A stretch of DNA of 64,000 nt, taken from IMG/VR virus record IMGVR_UViG_3300023174_000038, positions 124,001-188,000 of that record. One strand, written 5' to 3'. Below the pieces are notes generated by a model, which was not told where the DNA came from, did not search any database, and saw only the letters and a list, made by a program, of their open reading frames with translations. The stretch comes from a virus. Both the position numbers and the translations under genes were made by a program. Shown here piece after piece: positions 55,372-62,511 of the stretch; within the stretch, counting starts at the first letter, position 1; every line of letters starts with the position of its first letter.

Positions 55372-55753
55372 AGTGGTTGACCACTACGAAAACCCACGAA
55401 ATGTGGGAACTTTTAATAAGGAGGACACGCACGTTGGGACTGGTATGGTAGGAGCCCCGGCGTGTGGTTAGTTAGGTGATGTAATGAAACTCCAAATAAA
55501 AGTAAATAAAGAAACAGGAATTATAACAGATGCCAAATTTAAAACATATGGGTGTGGGTCGGCAATTGCTTCTTCAAGTCTTGTCACAGACTGGGTCAAG
55601 GGTAAAACATTGGATGAAGCAACATCCATTAAAAACTCCCATATTGCCGACGAACTCAGCCTCCCCCCAGTCAAAATCCACTGCAGTATCCTCGCCGAAG
55701 ACGCCATCAAAGCCGCAGTAGAAGATTATAGAAAGAAGTATAATGGCCAATAA
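55355..55753 (+). CDS. iscU: IscU Fe-S scaffold, interrupted by an in-frame TAG insert
   Basis: IscU assembles 2Fe-2S clusters on three cysteines. MAYSDKVVDHYENPRNVG and GMVGAPACG (Cys37) are followed in frame by TAG-TTA-GGT (55469-55477) and then DVMKLQIKV, KTYGCGSAIASSS and VKIHCSILAEDA. E. coli IscU reads GAPACGDVMKLQ, so the only departure is a 9-nt insert with a stop between two GGT codons. Because all other active residues are intact, the gene is probably functional through ribosome hopping or stop readthrough; a recent disruption or base-calling error is the alternative. A restart at ATG 55484 would lack Cys37. TTGGAGAAC precedes the start. Confidence 0.8.
55466..55477 (+). other. Candidate translational bypass site GGT-TAG-TTA-GGT
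   Basis: Take-off codon GGT (55466-55468), stop TAG (55469-55471), TTA, then a matching landing codon GGT (55475-55477). Slippage of the Gly peptidyl-tRNA from the first GGT to the second omits 9 nt and yields the normal IscU sequence. T4 gene 60 uses the same logic (GGA, UAG, later GGA) over 50 nt. SD-like AAGGAGG lies upstream at 55418-55424. Not proven. Confidence 0.5.
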
Positions 55754-56045
55754 ATTAGCAAAATTTTTAAACTCACAACGCCGTCATCGGGACGAACTAG
55801 CAGTTAAGAAACAAGTTAAGATAGCAAAAGCACACGGATTAACAAATAAAGATAAAGCAATAAAAGAACCACATAGATTAGCAAAACATCATGCTATGGA
55901 TTGTGGTATCCCAGGATGTCCTTTATGTAGTAACCCACGTAGGTCACATAAAGACAAACTTACAGCACAAGAGAAACGTTTGTTTCAGGACGTTGAGAAA
56001 ACGACAGATAAACACAGTAACGGATTACCACCTAGTAACGAATAA
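55743..56045 (+). CDS. Small basic Cys-motif protein, 100 aa
   Basis: MANKLAKFLNSQRRHRDEL begins a Lys/Arg-rich protein with CGIPGCPLCSNPRRSH, a possible metal-binding knuckle (Cys-x4-Cys-x2-Cys plus His). Its ATG overlaps the iscU end by 11 nt. Proteins like this are found in aquatic T4-like phages without known role; nucleic-acid binding is possible given the charge. Confidence 0.62.
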   Translation: MANKLAKFLNSQRRHRDELAVKKQVKIAKAHGLTNKDKAIKEPHRLAKHHAMDCGIPGCPLCSNPRRSHKDKLTAQEKRLFQDVEKTTDKHSNGLPPSNE

Positions 56046-56061
56046 GTTACCCGTTTCAATG

Positions 56062-56091
56062 TATAAATAATATTGAGTATGTTATACTCAA
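56062..56091 (+). promoter_or_regulatory. Late promoter (TATAAATA) and leader hairpin
   Basis: TATAAATA at 56062-56069, followed by TTGAGTAT-GTT-ATACTCAA (56073-56091), a perfect 8-bp stem at the very 5' end of the predicted ahpC transcript. AAGGAGA lies 8-9 nt before ATG 56119. Confidence 0.65.
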
Positions 56092-56118
56092 ACAGACTAT
56101 TACACACAAGGAGAAAAT

Positions 56119-56694
56119 ATGAAAACAGTCGGAGATAAATTAACAGCATTTGCAATTACAGGTGTCAAACCAGGACAACCAGAAGATGCATACTTCACAA
56201 TTACAGAGAAATCATTTGAAGGTAAGTGGAAAGTAATCGTTTACTATCCAAAAGACTTTACATTTGTATGTCCTACAGAAATTGTAGCCTATGACAAGTT
56301 GACTACGGACTTTGCTGACCGTGATGCAGTATTGCTCACAGGATCAACAGACAATGAGTTCTGTAAGACTGCTTGGCAAAAAGCACATCCTGACTTAGCA
56401 AAGATTAGTCATACTCAGTTTGCTGACACACAACGCCGTAGCAGTGAGTATAATGAAGACACCGGACGCTATGAAAACTTCAGTCTGATTGAACAATTAG
56501 GTGTATTCTATGCCCCCGCTGGTGCGGCACTACGTGCAACATTTATTGTTGATCCACAAAATGTTATTCAACATATTACAGTTAACAACTTAGATGTTGG
56601 TCGTAACCCAGAAGAAACATTGCGTGTATTAGATGCATTACAAACTGGCGAACTATGTCCATGTAATCGTGCTATCGGTGGAGAAACACTATAA
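56119..56694 (+). CDS. ahpC: Alkyl hydroperoxide reductase C-type peroxiredoxin, 191 aa
   Basis: Reduces organic peroxides and H2O2. FTFVCPTEI gives the peroxidatic Cys51 and GELCPCNR the C-terminal Cys180/Cys182. A double C-terminal cysteine of this kind is characteristic of the mycobacterial-type AhpC, which is regenerated by AhpD rather than AhpF. The next gene is indeed an AhpD-like protein, overlapping it by one base (TAATG). Expression is from a late promoter with a hairpin leader and a strong ribosome-binding site, so it likely protects late infection. Confidence 0.9.
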   Translation: MKTVGDKLTAFAITGVKPGQPEDAYFTITEKSFEGKWKVIVYYPKDFTFVCPTEIVAYDKLTTDFADRDAVLLTGSTDNEFCKTAWQKAHPDLAKISHTQFADTQRRSSEYNEDTGRYENFSLIEQLGVFYAPAGAALRATFIVDPQNVIQHITVNNLDVGRNPEETLRVLDALQTGELCPCNRAIGGETL

Positions 56695-57233
56695 TGAATC
56701 CAATCACCTTAAATGGTGATTGGGTACAATCTGTAAAAGATAGTATTCCAGATCACTCTAAAGACATTAAACTAAACATTGATGCAGTTATTAATCGTTC
56801 AGGATTAGATCCAGTTGATACACATGCTATTGCTTATGTATCAGCATTAGCCGCAGGCAATGGTGGTTTAGCATTTGAGATTGAGCATAACAGTCCATTG
56901 TTTAGTAACGAAGCAGAGCGTGAAGCCGCAAAGACAGCCGCAAGTTTGATGGGTCAAAACAATATTTGGTATCCATTTACTGAGATGGCTAATGACGAAT
57001 CAATGAAGGGTTTACCAGCTAGTTTGCGTATGAATGCTTATGCAACTCACGGTGGTGTATCTAAGAAGAAATTTGAAATGTATTCATTAGCCGCAAGTAT
57101 TATTGGTAAATGTCATTTCTGTGTGAAAGCACATTATGATACATTAAAGAAAGAAGGCATGACTACACAAGAGTTGATGGCTATTGGCCGTATTGCTGCC
57201 GTAGTTAATGCTATAGGTAAAGTATCTATTTAA
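56694..57233 (+). CDS. ahpD: AhpD-like alkylhydroperoxidase, 179 aa
   Basis: A carboxymuconolactone-decarboxylase-fold redox protein that reduces AhpC. Glu128, Cys140-x2-Cys143 and His147 match the spacing of M. tuberculosis AhpD (Glu118, Cys130, Cys133, His137). The histidine that sits just before the second Cys in that enzyme is Phe142 here, with His at 141 instead, so proton relay may differ. Length is nearly the same as in bacteria. Its start overlaps the AhpC stop by one base, supporting a working pair. Confidence 0.85.
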   Translation: MNPITLNGDWVQSVKDSIPDHSKDIKLNIDAVINRSGLDPVDTHAIAYVSALAAGNGGLAFEIEHNSPLFSNEAEREAAKTAASLMGQNNIWYPFTEMANDESMKGLPASLRMNAYATHGGVSKKKFEMYSLAASIIGKCHFCVKAHYDTLKKEGMTTQELMAIGRIAAVVNAIGKVSI

Positions 57234-57825
57234 TTAAATTCCAATCAAAATCAAACGATGAATCAAGTTTTTCATACATGATCCATTGTTTTGTGTATTG
57301 AATAGTAACAGGGAACTCCAGTTCATTCACTCCATTATAAAATATGTGATGTGACTGTCTAGGAGTTCTTTTTTCGCCAAAACGAATACGTTGCCATATT
57401 TTAGGCATGTTCTTATTATAATCATTAAAGCAAATAGCAATAGCTTTAAATTTGTTCTCAATAGCCCATGCTTTTTCTGTAGGTAATAACATCTCTCTTG
57501 CTACTGAGTTATTCCTATAATCTTTATGAATCCAAGTTCTTGTTCCACCAATTGCTAGTTCAGGACAAAATGTACTTGTGTATACACCGCTACAACCTAC
57601 TATAGTATCATTATCAAACACAATATGATATTTTCCATCTATCTTAAATCTGTCAGTCTTTTCTAATAGATATGGTAATGTACTGTTTTTATTAATCCAA
57701 TCATCATCCCACATATTAACATGTGCGGGTTGTGTTGTTTCTTTACTTGCATCTTTAAGAAAGTCAAAGAAAGCGTTATGTTGGTGATGAGTTAAATCAG
57801 AATAGGATACTATTTTGTATTGCAT
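57226..57825 (-). CDS. GNAT-like acetyltransferase, 199 aa (reverse strand)
   Basis: IVGCSGVYTSTFCPELAIGG and TWIHKDYRNNSVAREMLLP fit strands and the acetyl-CoA-binding region of a GNAT fold (the R-x-x-G-x-A motif is altered to RNNSVA). KAIAICFNDYNKN and IWQRIRFGEK follow the usual C-terminal pattern. ATG 57825 is chosen because the late octamer lies just 4 nt upstream and the longer TTG-initiated frame runs through that promoter. It converges on ahpD with an 8-nt overlap. Substrate unknown. Confidence 0.65.
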   Translation of the reverse strand: MQYKIVSYSDLTHHQHNAFFDFLKDASKETTQPAHVNMWDDDWINKNSTLPYLLEKTDRFKIDGKYHIVFDNDTIVGCSGVYTSTFCPELAIGGTRTWIHKDYRNNSVAREMLLPTEKAWAIENKFKAIAICFNDYNKNMPKIWQRIRFGEKRTPRQSHHIFYNGVNELEFPVTIQYTKQWIMYEKLDSSFDFDWNLIK

Positions 57826-57855
57826 AAGATATTTATAAATACTTGTATGCAATAC
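57817..57855. promoter_or_regulatory. Palindromic bidirectional late promoter
   Basis: TATTTATAAATA (57830-57841) contains TATAAATA on both strands. Flanking arms GTATTGCATA (57817-57826) and TATGCAATAC (57846-57855) are exact inverted repeats and hold both start codons: ATG 57847 forward after 5 nt and ATG 57825 reverse after 4 nt. Both proteins therefore begin MQY. Neither has a ribosome-binding site. Confidence 0.7.
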
Positions 57856-58395
57856 TATAAAAAGATAGATATAGATTACTATGATGACATAGTAAATGAT
57901 ACCTTAAAATATCTCAAAGAACAAAAGCCAAATATTTATAATAAAACGCTTGAGGCTACATACTATGTACTTGATTTAAATGAGTTTAAAAAACATTGTC
58001 CTAAACTAGATTTAGGATTTGCAAAATACAATTTAGTATGTAATTTTGCAGTAGCATTTGTTATGCACAACTCTATGGATGTAAAAATACATATTGATAA
58101 TTATTCAATGGGTGTCGCTAGAATAAACATACCTATATTAAACACAAAAAATACGTTTACTAGATTTTTTACAGGCGGTGAATTTACTAAGATTACAAAC
58201 CCTTTAACTAATATAACCGCATTACGTTTAACAGGGCCAAAAGACCTACAGTTTGTAGATAAAGTAGAGATTGACCAACCTACTGTTATTCGTGTAAATG
58301 AACCACACGATATAGTCAAATTAAATAAAGAAATTCCTAGAATTACACTTACATTGGGATTTGATAAAGATCCTGTATTCTTACTAGAAGATTAA
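57847..58395 (+). CDS. Aspartyl-hydroxylase-like 2OG oxygenase, 182 aa
   Basis: VKIHIDNYSMGVARINIPI gives candidate HxD metal ligands His82 and Asp84 and Arg92; VNEPHDIVKLN gives the distal His154 and PRITLTLGF Arg165 for 2-oxoglutarate. This is the pattern of the aspartyl/asparaginyl beta-hydroxylase branch of the cupin oxygenases. The start at 57847 follows the late octamer by 5 nt; there is no leader. It converges with the radical SAM gene, overlapping by 4 nt. The substrate is unknown. Confidence 0.62.
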   Translation: MQYYKKIDIDYYDDIVNDTLKYLKEQKPNIYNKTLEATYYVLDLNEFKKHCPKLDLGFAKYNLVCNFAVAFVMHNSMDVKIHIDNYSMGVARINIPILNTKNTFTRFFTGGEFTKITNPLTNITALRLTGPKDLQFVDKVEIDQPTVIRVNEPHDIVKLNKEIPRITLTLGFDKDPVFLLED

Positions 58396-59861
58396 ATCAT
58401 CATTAACTGTTCTCTATAGTTATTCTTTAATACATTACTTTCGGTAAGTAATCTGTTATTGATTATAGTATGATTTAAAGTAGGGTCTTGCATTATCTTA
58501 AAGATATCTTCTACTGAGTATCCTAAATTAATTACTCTGCCAATCCAAGTAGCGGCGTGAAATTTACTTTTTTGATTTACTCTAGGGTCGGTCATAATAC
58601 GATGAACTAACATAGAAGCATCTTTGAACGACATAGAAGTATTTTGCCATTGATTACCATCTTCTATTATATAGCCAAATTTATTAGGATCCTGATCAAT
58701 TTTGCTTGTTCCCCTACCATCATGGTCAGAGCGAATATATAAAGGTAAAAATCCAAACACATCTAATGGGCAATCATTGCTAGTTAAGTAATTTACTGTA
58801 CTGTTTATACTAGCCTCGTCCTCACCTGGCAATCCTACAATAAAATTGCTACTGGTAATGATATTACCTTTCCAAGTTTCGGCACAGTAATTTAATGTAT
58901 CTTTAACTCGTTTCTCTCCAAGACCTTTACCGATCTTTTTACCGGCAACTTCATTAAGTGTTTCTATACCAAATGCTAAACTTTTAGCACCGGATTCAAG
59001 CAATAGTTCTCGCATTTCAGGGAATTTCCAAATCAAATCTAATCTAGCATAACTTGTATATGAAATCTTAAATGGTAGTTTAGTAAACACCCTATGTAGC
59101 ATTTCCATCTTAGGTAGACTTTCATTAATTAGTTCATCTGTAAACATAAAATGAGTAGTACCATACAATTCATAATTACGTATTAATTCATTACGTAAGC
59201 TATCTTCTGCTTTTTGCCAATCCCCAACTTTTTTACCAATCAAATCAAAATGACAAAAAGCGCATTGAAATACACATCCTCTAGCCACTTCTACTGGTAA
59301 TGCCTCATTATGAAATATAATATCATTTGGAATATATTCTATAATGCTTCTAGCAAATTGTTCTTGTGTATAAAAATAATCATTACCATCTAATACTTTA
59401 CACTTATGTTCTTTTGCAACTTTTAAATCAGCACCATTGGCTAAATGGTCTAGTAGTTTAAGAATTACAGTATCACCTTTATTTACAACAACATAGTCAA
59501 CTCCTTCCCAATATGAGAAGTATGTCATTCTTGCACCACCTAATACAATTTTAGTAGTACTGTTTTTTGTTTTAATATGGTCTACAATAGAAACAAATTC
59601 TTCTGTAGGTCTTCCAAAGTTAAAGACTTGTCCGCCTTTTCTTTTTTCCATAAGGGTACAGCTAAAACCTACAAGTAGTGTGTCACTAGTTACAAACTTG
59701 TCAACAATCTTTTCTAATTGGTCATATGTGTAATAGCTGAATAAATCAACAACCTGACATGAATAGCCGGCGTTACGTATTTCAGTAGCTATCTTATAAG
59801 ATCCAGCATACTTCCCATAACCCAAAGTATCAGCTACGTCGGTAAATAAAATAACTTGCAT
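58392..59861 (-). CDS. B12-binding-type radical SAM enzyme, 489 aa (reverse strand)
   Basis: Residues ~1-140 look like a cobalamin-binding Rossmann domain (VILFTDVADTLGYG, LLVGFSCTLME, KIVLGGARMTYF) but the cobalamin His motif DxHxxG is not evident. Residues ~190-420 are a radical SAM core: RGCVFQCAFC places Cys196, Cys200 and Cys203 around the 4Fe-4S cluster, followed by FMFTDELINES, KSLAFGIETLNE and NFIVGLPGED. Chemistry could be methylation or another C-H activation. An ACTAAATA octamer lies 7 nt upstream of the ATG without ribosome-binding site. Its need for Fe-S clusters fits with phage IscU. Substrate unknown. Confidence 0.82.
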   Translation of the reverse strand: MQVILFTDVADTLGYGKYAGSYKIATEIRNAGYSCQVVDLFSYYTYDQLEKIVDKFVTSDTLLVGFSCTLMEKRKGGQVFNFGRPTEEFVSIVDHIKTKNSTTKIVLGGARMTYFSYWEGVDYVVVNKGDTVILKLLDHLANGADLKVAKEHKCKVLDGNDYFYTQEQFARSIIEYIPNDIIFHNEALPVEVARGCVFQCAFCHFDLIGKKVGDWQKAEDSLRNELIRNYELYGTTHFMFTDELINESLPKMEMLHRVFTKLPFKISYTSYARLDLIWKFPEMRELLLESGAKSLAFGIETLNEVAGKKIGKGLGEKRVKDTLNYCAETWKGNIITSSNFIVGLPGEDEASINSTVNYLTSNDCPLDVFGFLPLYIRSDHDGRGTSKIDQDPNKFGYIIEDGNQWQNTSMSFKDASMLVHRIMTDPRVNQKSKFHAATWIGRVINLGYSVEDIFKIMQDPTLNHTIINNRLLTESNVLKNNYREQLMMI

Positions 59862-59868
59862 TGTTGAT

Positions 59869-59876
59869 TATTTAGT
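59869..59876 (-). promoter_or_regulatory. Late promoter (ACTAAATA), reverse strand
   Basis: It reads ACTAAATA on the minus strand, 7 nt before the radical SAM ATG at 59861; no ribosome-binding site in between. Confidence 0.45.
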
Positions 59877-59892
59877 TCAATAAGACATACTG

Positions 59893-59900
59893 TATAAATA
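59893..59900 (+). promoter_or_regulatory. Late promoter (TATAAATA)
   Basis: An exact octamer 15 nt before ATG 59916, with TGAGGA between them. It is divergent from the radical SAM promoter 17 nt away. Confidence 0.7.
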
Positions 59901-59915
59901 CTCTGAGGAACATAT

Positions 59916-60674
59916 ATGAAATTCGGATCCACTGCAACAAATATTAATATATTAACTATATGTACATCTACTGTAACTGTATTAGGTCTATATAATACTA
60001 GTATGTTTACTTGGACTAACGTTATTATAATGCTAATTAGTTTTTATGTTCTTAATATATTAGGCATATGGATGACCCTCCACAGATATTATTCACATAA
60101 ATCATTTGAATTTAAAAATGTTTTTTTAAAATGGATTTTTACTTTATTAGCTGTAATTGCAGGTAGAGGCAGTCCTTTAGGGTGGGTATATTTACATCGT
60201 AAACATCATGCATATTCTGATACTGAACAAGATCCGCACAGCCCTAAATATTTAGGATATAAGCTATTTGGGTTTAGTCATTATAAAAAACAAGAAGAAA
60301 AAATGCAACTGTTTTTGATTAAAGACATGATGATTAAAGAACACCTATTCATACATAAATGGTATATGTTAATTATATTATCTTTTATTACAATATTTGT
60401 TTTAGTAGATGTTGAATTATTTTATTTTATTTGGATAGTTCCGTCGTTTTTAATACAGCTTAGTCAGTACAATTTTAATTATTTTGGTCATATGCATGGT
60501 TATCGTAACTTTGAAACAAAAGATGATAGCAGAAATAATAAATGGTTATTTCCTATTCTATTAGGAGAAGCTTGGCACAACAATCATCATTATGATGCTA
60601 AAAATTATTCTATGAAAAAGAATGAATACGAATATGATCCAATGGCAACATTTATCCAGTACATTAAAAAATGA
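59916..60674 (+). CDS. Fatty-acid desaturase (acyl-CoA/acyl-lipid type), 252 aa
   Basis: A membrane di-iron enzyme that inserts a double bond into an acyl chain. It has the three His boxes: HRYYSH (56-61), HRKHH (94-98) and HNNHH (221-225), with RGSPLGWVYLHR and SDTEQDPHSP typical of the delta-9 family. Four or so hydrophobic segments surround them. Length is near the short end of the family. Its own late promoter and GAGGAAC ribosome-binding site precede it; the next gene overlaps by 4 nt. A second desaturase lies at 61306. Confidence 0.87.
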   Translation: MKFGSTATNINILTICTSTVTVLGLYNTSMFTWTNVIIMLISFYVLNILGIWMTLHRYYSHKSFEFKNVFLKWIFTLLAVIAGRGSPLGWVYLHRKHHAYSDTEQDPHSPKYLGYKLFGFSHYKKQEEKMQLFLIKDMMIKEHLFIHKWYMLIILSFITIFVLVDVELFYFIWIVPSFLIQLSQYNFNYFGHMHGYRNFETKDDSRNNKWLFPILLGEAWHNNHHYDAKNYSMKKNEYEYDPMATFIQYIKK

Positions 60675-61264
60675 TATTATACACACCTATTAATATTCCT
60701 AAACTACAGATAAATGATTGGACCGAATGGTGGGATGTGTGGAACGCTAATATAGATTTTATTAATAAAGTATCAGTTAATCATAATCAAACTAATAGAG
60801 ATATGTTAAAGGGATTTGATATATATCAGGATGGGGATACGATCAAGTATTCATTATACAAAGCTGTAATGGCACCAAAATGTAATGTCATAGATAATTT
60901 AATAGAGCAAATATTTGAGCATGTTCCGTTGATTCCTAAATTAATTAGAGTTATGGAAAACACTAGTAAAGTAGGAGCACATTCAGATTATTCATCACCG
61001 CGTGATGAGTTTAGAGCATTATTATGGAATACATATAATGAACCCATATGGGAATTCTCCTACATGAATGAAAAAAGAAAGTTACATCTACCCGAAGATA
61101 CAAATTCATTTTATTATAAAGACTATCCATTAACACATTCTGCAATACACAATAGTGATAAAACAAAAGGTTTACTTCTTGTATACGGTCCTTTAAAGGA
61201 TAACCACAGTGAGCTAATACAAGAAAGTGCAAGAAAATACAAAGAACATGCATGGGTAATATAG
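60671..61264 (+). CDS. Possible 2OG-oxygenase-like protein, 197 aa
   Basis: KVGAHSDYSSPRDEFRALLW offers an HxD pair (His104, Asp106), SFYYKDYPLTHSAIHNSDKTKG possible distal histidines, and LLLVYG a closing strand. This recalls the aspartyl-hydroxylase-like oxygenase at 57847 but similarity is weak and the 2-oxoglutarate Arg is not obvious. The ATG overlaps the desaturase stop by 4 nt, so the two are co-translated and may act on linked substrates. Treat the assignment as tentative. Confidence 0.45.
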   Translation: MILYTPINIPKLQINDWTEWWDVWNANIDFINKVSVNHNQTNRDMLKGFDIYQDGDTIKYSLYKAVMAPKCNVIDNLIEQIFEHVPLIPKLIRVMENTSKVGAHSDYSSPRDEFRALLWNTYNEPIWEFSYMNEKRKLHLPEDTNSFYYKDYPLTHSAIHNSDKTKGLLLVYGPLKDNHSELIQESARKYKEHAWVI

Positions 61265-61292
61265 ATTTTTATCATTTAGTTGCATAATAATT

Positions 61293-61300
61293 TATAAATA
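61293..61300 (+). promoter_or_regulatory. Late promoter (TATAAATA), 5 nt before ATG
   Basis: An exact octamer, then GAGAT, then ATG 61306. No room for a normal leader if transcription starts at the usual T4 late spacing. Confidence 0.65.
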
Positions 61301-61305
61301 GAGAT

Positions 61306-62079
61306 ATGACACACTTTCTAGCATCAAGCACTCGCGGAGCACAAACATTTATGATTCTATCATTGATAGGAACTATATCAGCCATTGGCTTATATGGTAT
61401 ATCAACTGAGGAATTATTATTAGTATTATTAGGATATTTCTTGTATGGTTGTTTGGGTATTGTAGTAACCTACCATAGACGATTAACACATGATAGCTAT
61501 CAAACATATCCTTTACTAACTAAAACTATGTCAGTATTGGGATGTTTTGCCGGTACAGGTAGTCCATTAGCATGGGTAGCAATACATATTAACCATCATT
61601 TAAAAAGTGATAAGATAGATGATCCGCATAGCCCGTTGTACAAAGGTATCAAAATATTCACACTTGACTATGTAAACGAAGTAAATGATGATACTAAATG
61701 GCGTATGCGTAGTTTAGTAACTAACAAGTTCCAACAGTTCTTACACCGTTACTACTTTGCTATCTTAGCTGTATATAGTATAACATTGTTTATTATAGGT
61801 GGTTTTTGGTTAATGATATTTCTACATTGGGCACCTGCATTAATTACAGGTCTTATGAGTAATGTAGTTAATTATGTAGGACATAAACCAAGTTGGTGGG
61901 GAGGTTATCGTTCATATAATCTTAATGACCAAAGTGCTAATAATTGGTTATGGTCTATCCCTAGTTGGGGTGAAGCATGGCATAACAATCATCATAGATT
62001 CCCAAAAGATTATACGTTTAAAAAGCAATGGTGGGAATTTGACATATCTGGACTTATCATAAAACTGATAAAAATTTAA
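61306..62079 (+). CDS. Second fatty-acid desaturase, 257 aa
   Basis: A paralogue of the 59916 product with His boxes HRRLTH (57-62), HINHH (94-98) and EAWHNNHHRFP near the C-terminus, plus GTGSPLAWVAIH and KIDDPHSPLYKG. Hydrophobic segments flank the boxes. A second enzyme with different loops may act at another chain position. Its late promoter ends 5 nt before the ATG. The fatty-acid-hydroxylase-like gene follows with no gap. Confidence 0.87.
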   Translation: MTHFLASSTRGAQTFMILSLIGTISAIGLYGISTEELLLVLLGYFLYGCLGIVVTYHRRLTHDSYQTYPLLTKTMSVLGCFAGTGSPLAWVAIHINHHLKSDKIDDPHSPLYKGIKIFTLDYVNEVNDDTKWRMRSLVTNKFQQFLHRYYFAILAVYSITLFIIGGFWLMIFLHWAPALITGLMSNVVNYVGHKPSWWGGYRSYNLNDQSANNWLWSIPSWGEAWHNNHHRFPKDYTFKKQWWEFDISGLIIKLIKI

Positions 62080-62511
62080 ATGTTTGTTTTGTATTTTTTG
62101 TTATGGACTCTAATGTTATATTGGATCCATAGAATAGGTCATTATCTACCTGTGATGCGTAATATACATATGCATCATCATAGATTTGTACTACAACATA
62201 AGACCACGTGGCATTGGTCTAATCTATTCTTGTTTAATGATGACTGGACTAGTACTATAGATTTATGGCTTACTGAAGTTATACCTACATTACTTTTTAG
62301 TCTAGTAACAGGACAATGGTGGATAAGTATATTTTATTATATATGGGCAGCGTTTATACAAGAAACAATAGAACACAATAAAAATTTTAACACCCCTATA
62401 TTAACTAGTGGCAAATGGCATTTAATACATCACCGCTCTACTTTTAATTACGGGTTGTTTATACCCATATGGGATATAATATTTAGGACATACATACGTG
62501 TACACAAGTGA
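62080..62511 (+). CDS. Fatty-acid hydroxylase / sterol desaturase-like membrane protein, 143 aa
   Basis: His clusters HRIGH (17-21), HMHHH (30-34), a HNKNF and WHLIHHRS fit the di-iron fatty-acid-hydroxylase superfamily, with three hydrophobic stretches. At 143 residues it is shorter than usual (about 200), possibly a minimal form. ATG follows the desaturase stop directly (TAAATG). It could hydroxylate or otherwise oxidise an acyl or isoprenoid chain. Confidence 0.72.
   Translation: MFVLYFLLWTLMLYWIHRIGHYLPVMRNIHMHHHRFVLQHKTTWHWSNLFLFNDDWTSTIDLWLTEVIPTLLFSLVTGQWWISIFYYIWAAFIQETIEHNKNFNTPILTSGKWHLIHHRSTFNYGLFIPIWDIIFRTYIRVHK

Noticed and set aside
55355-55753. iscU as a plain pseudogene
   Set aside because: Only one in-frame 9-nt insert is present; the frame, Cys residues and spacing elsewhere are all preserved, which is not typical of decay.
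57826-57852. Longer TTG-initiated versions of the divergent acetyltransferase and oxygenase genes
   Set aside because: They would be translated through the promoter palindrome; the ATGs at 57825 and 57847 match both the promoter spacing and the protein families.
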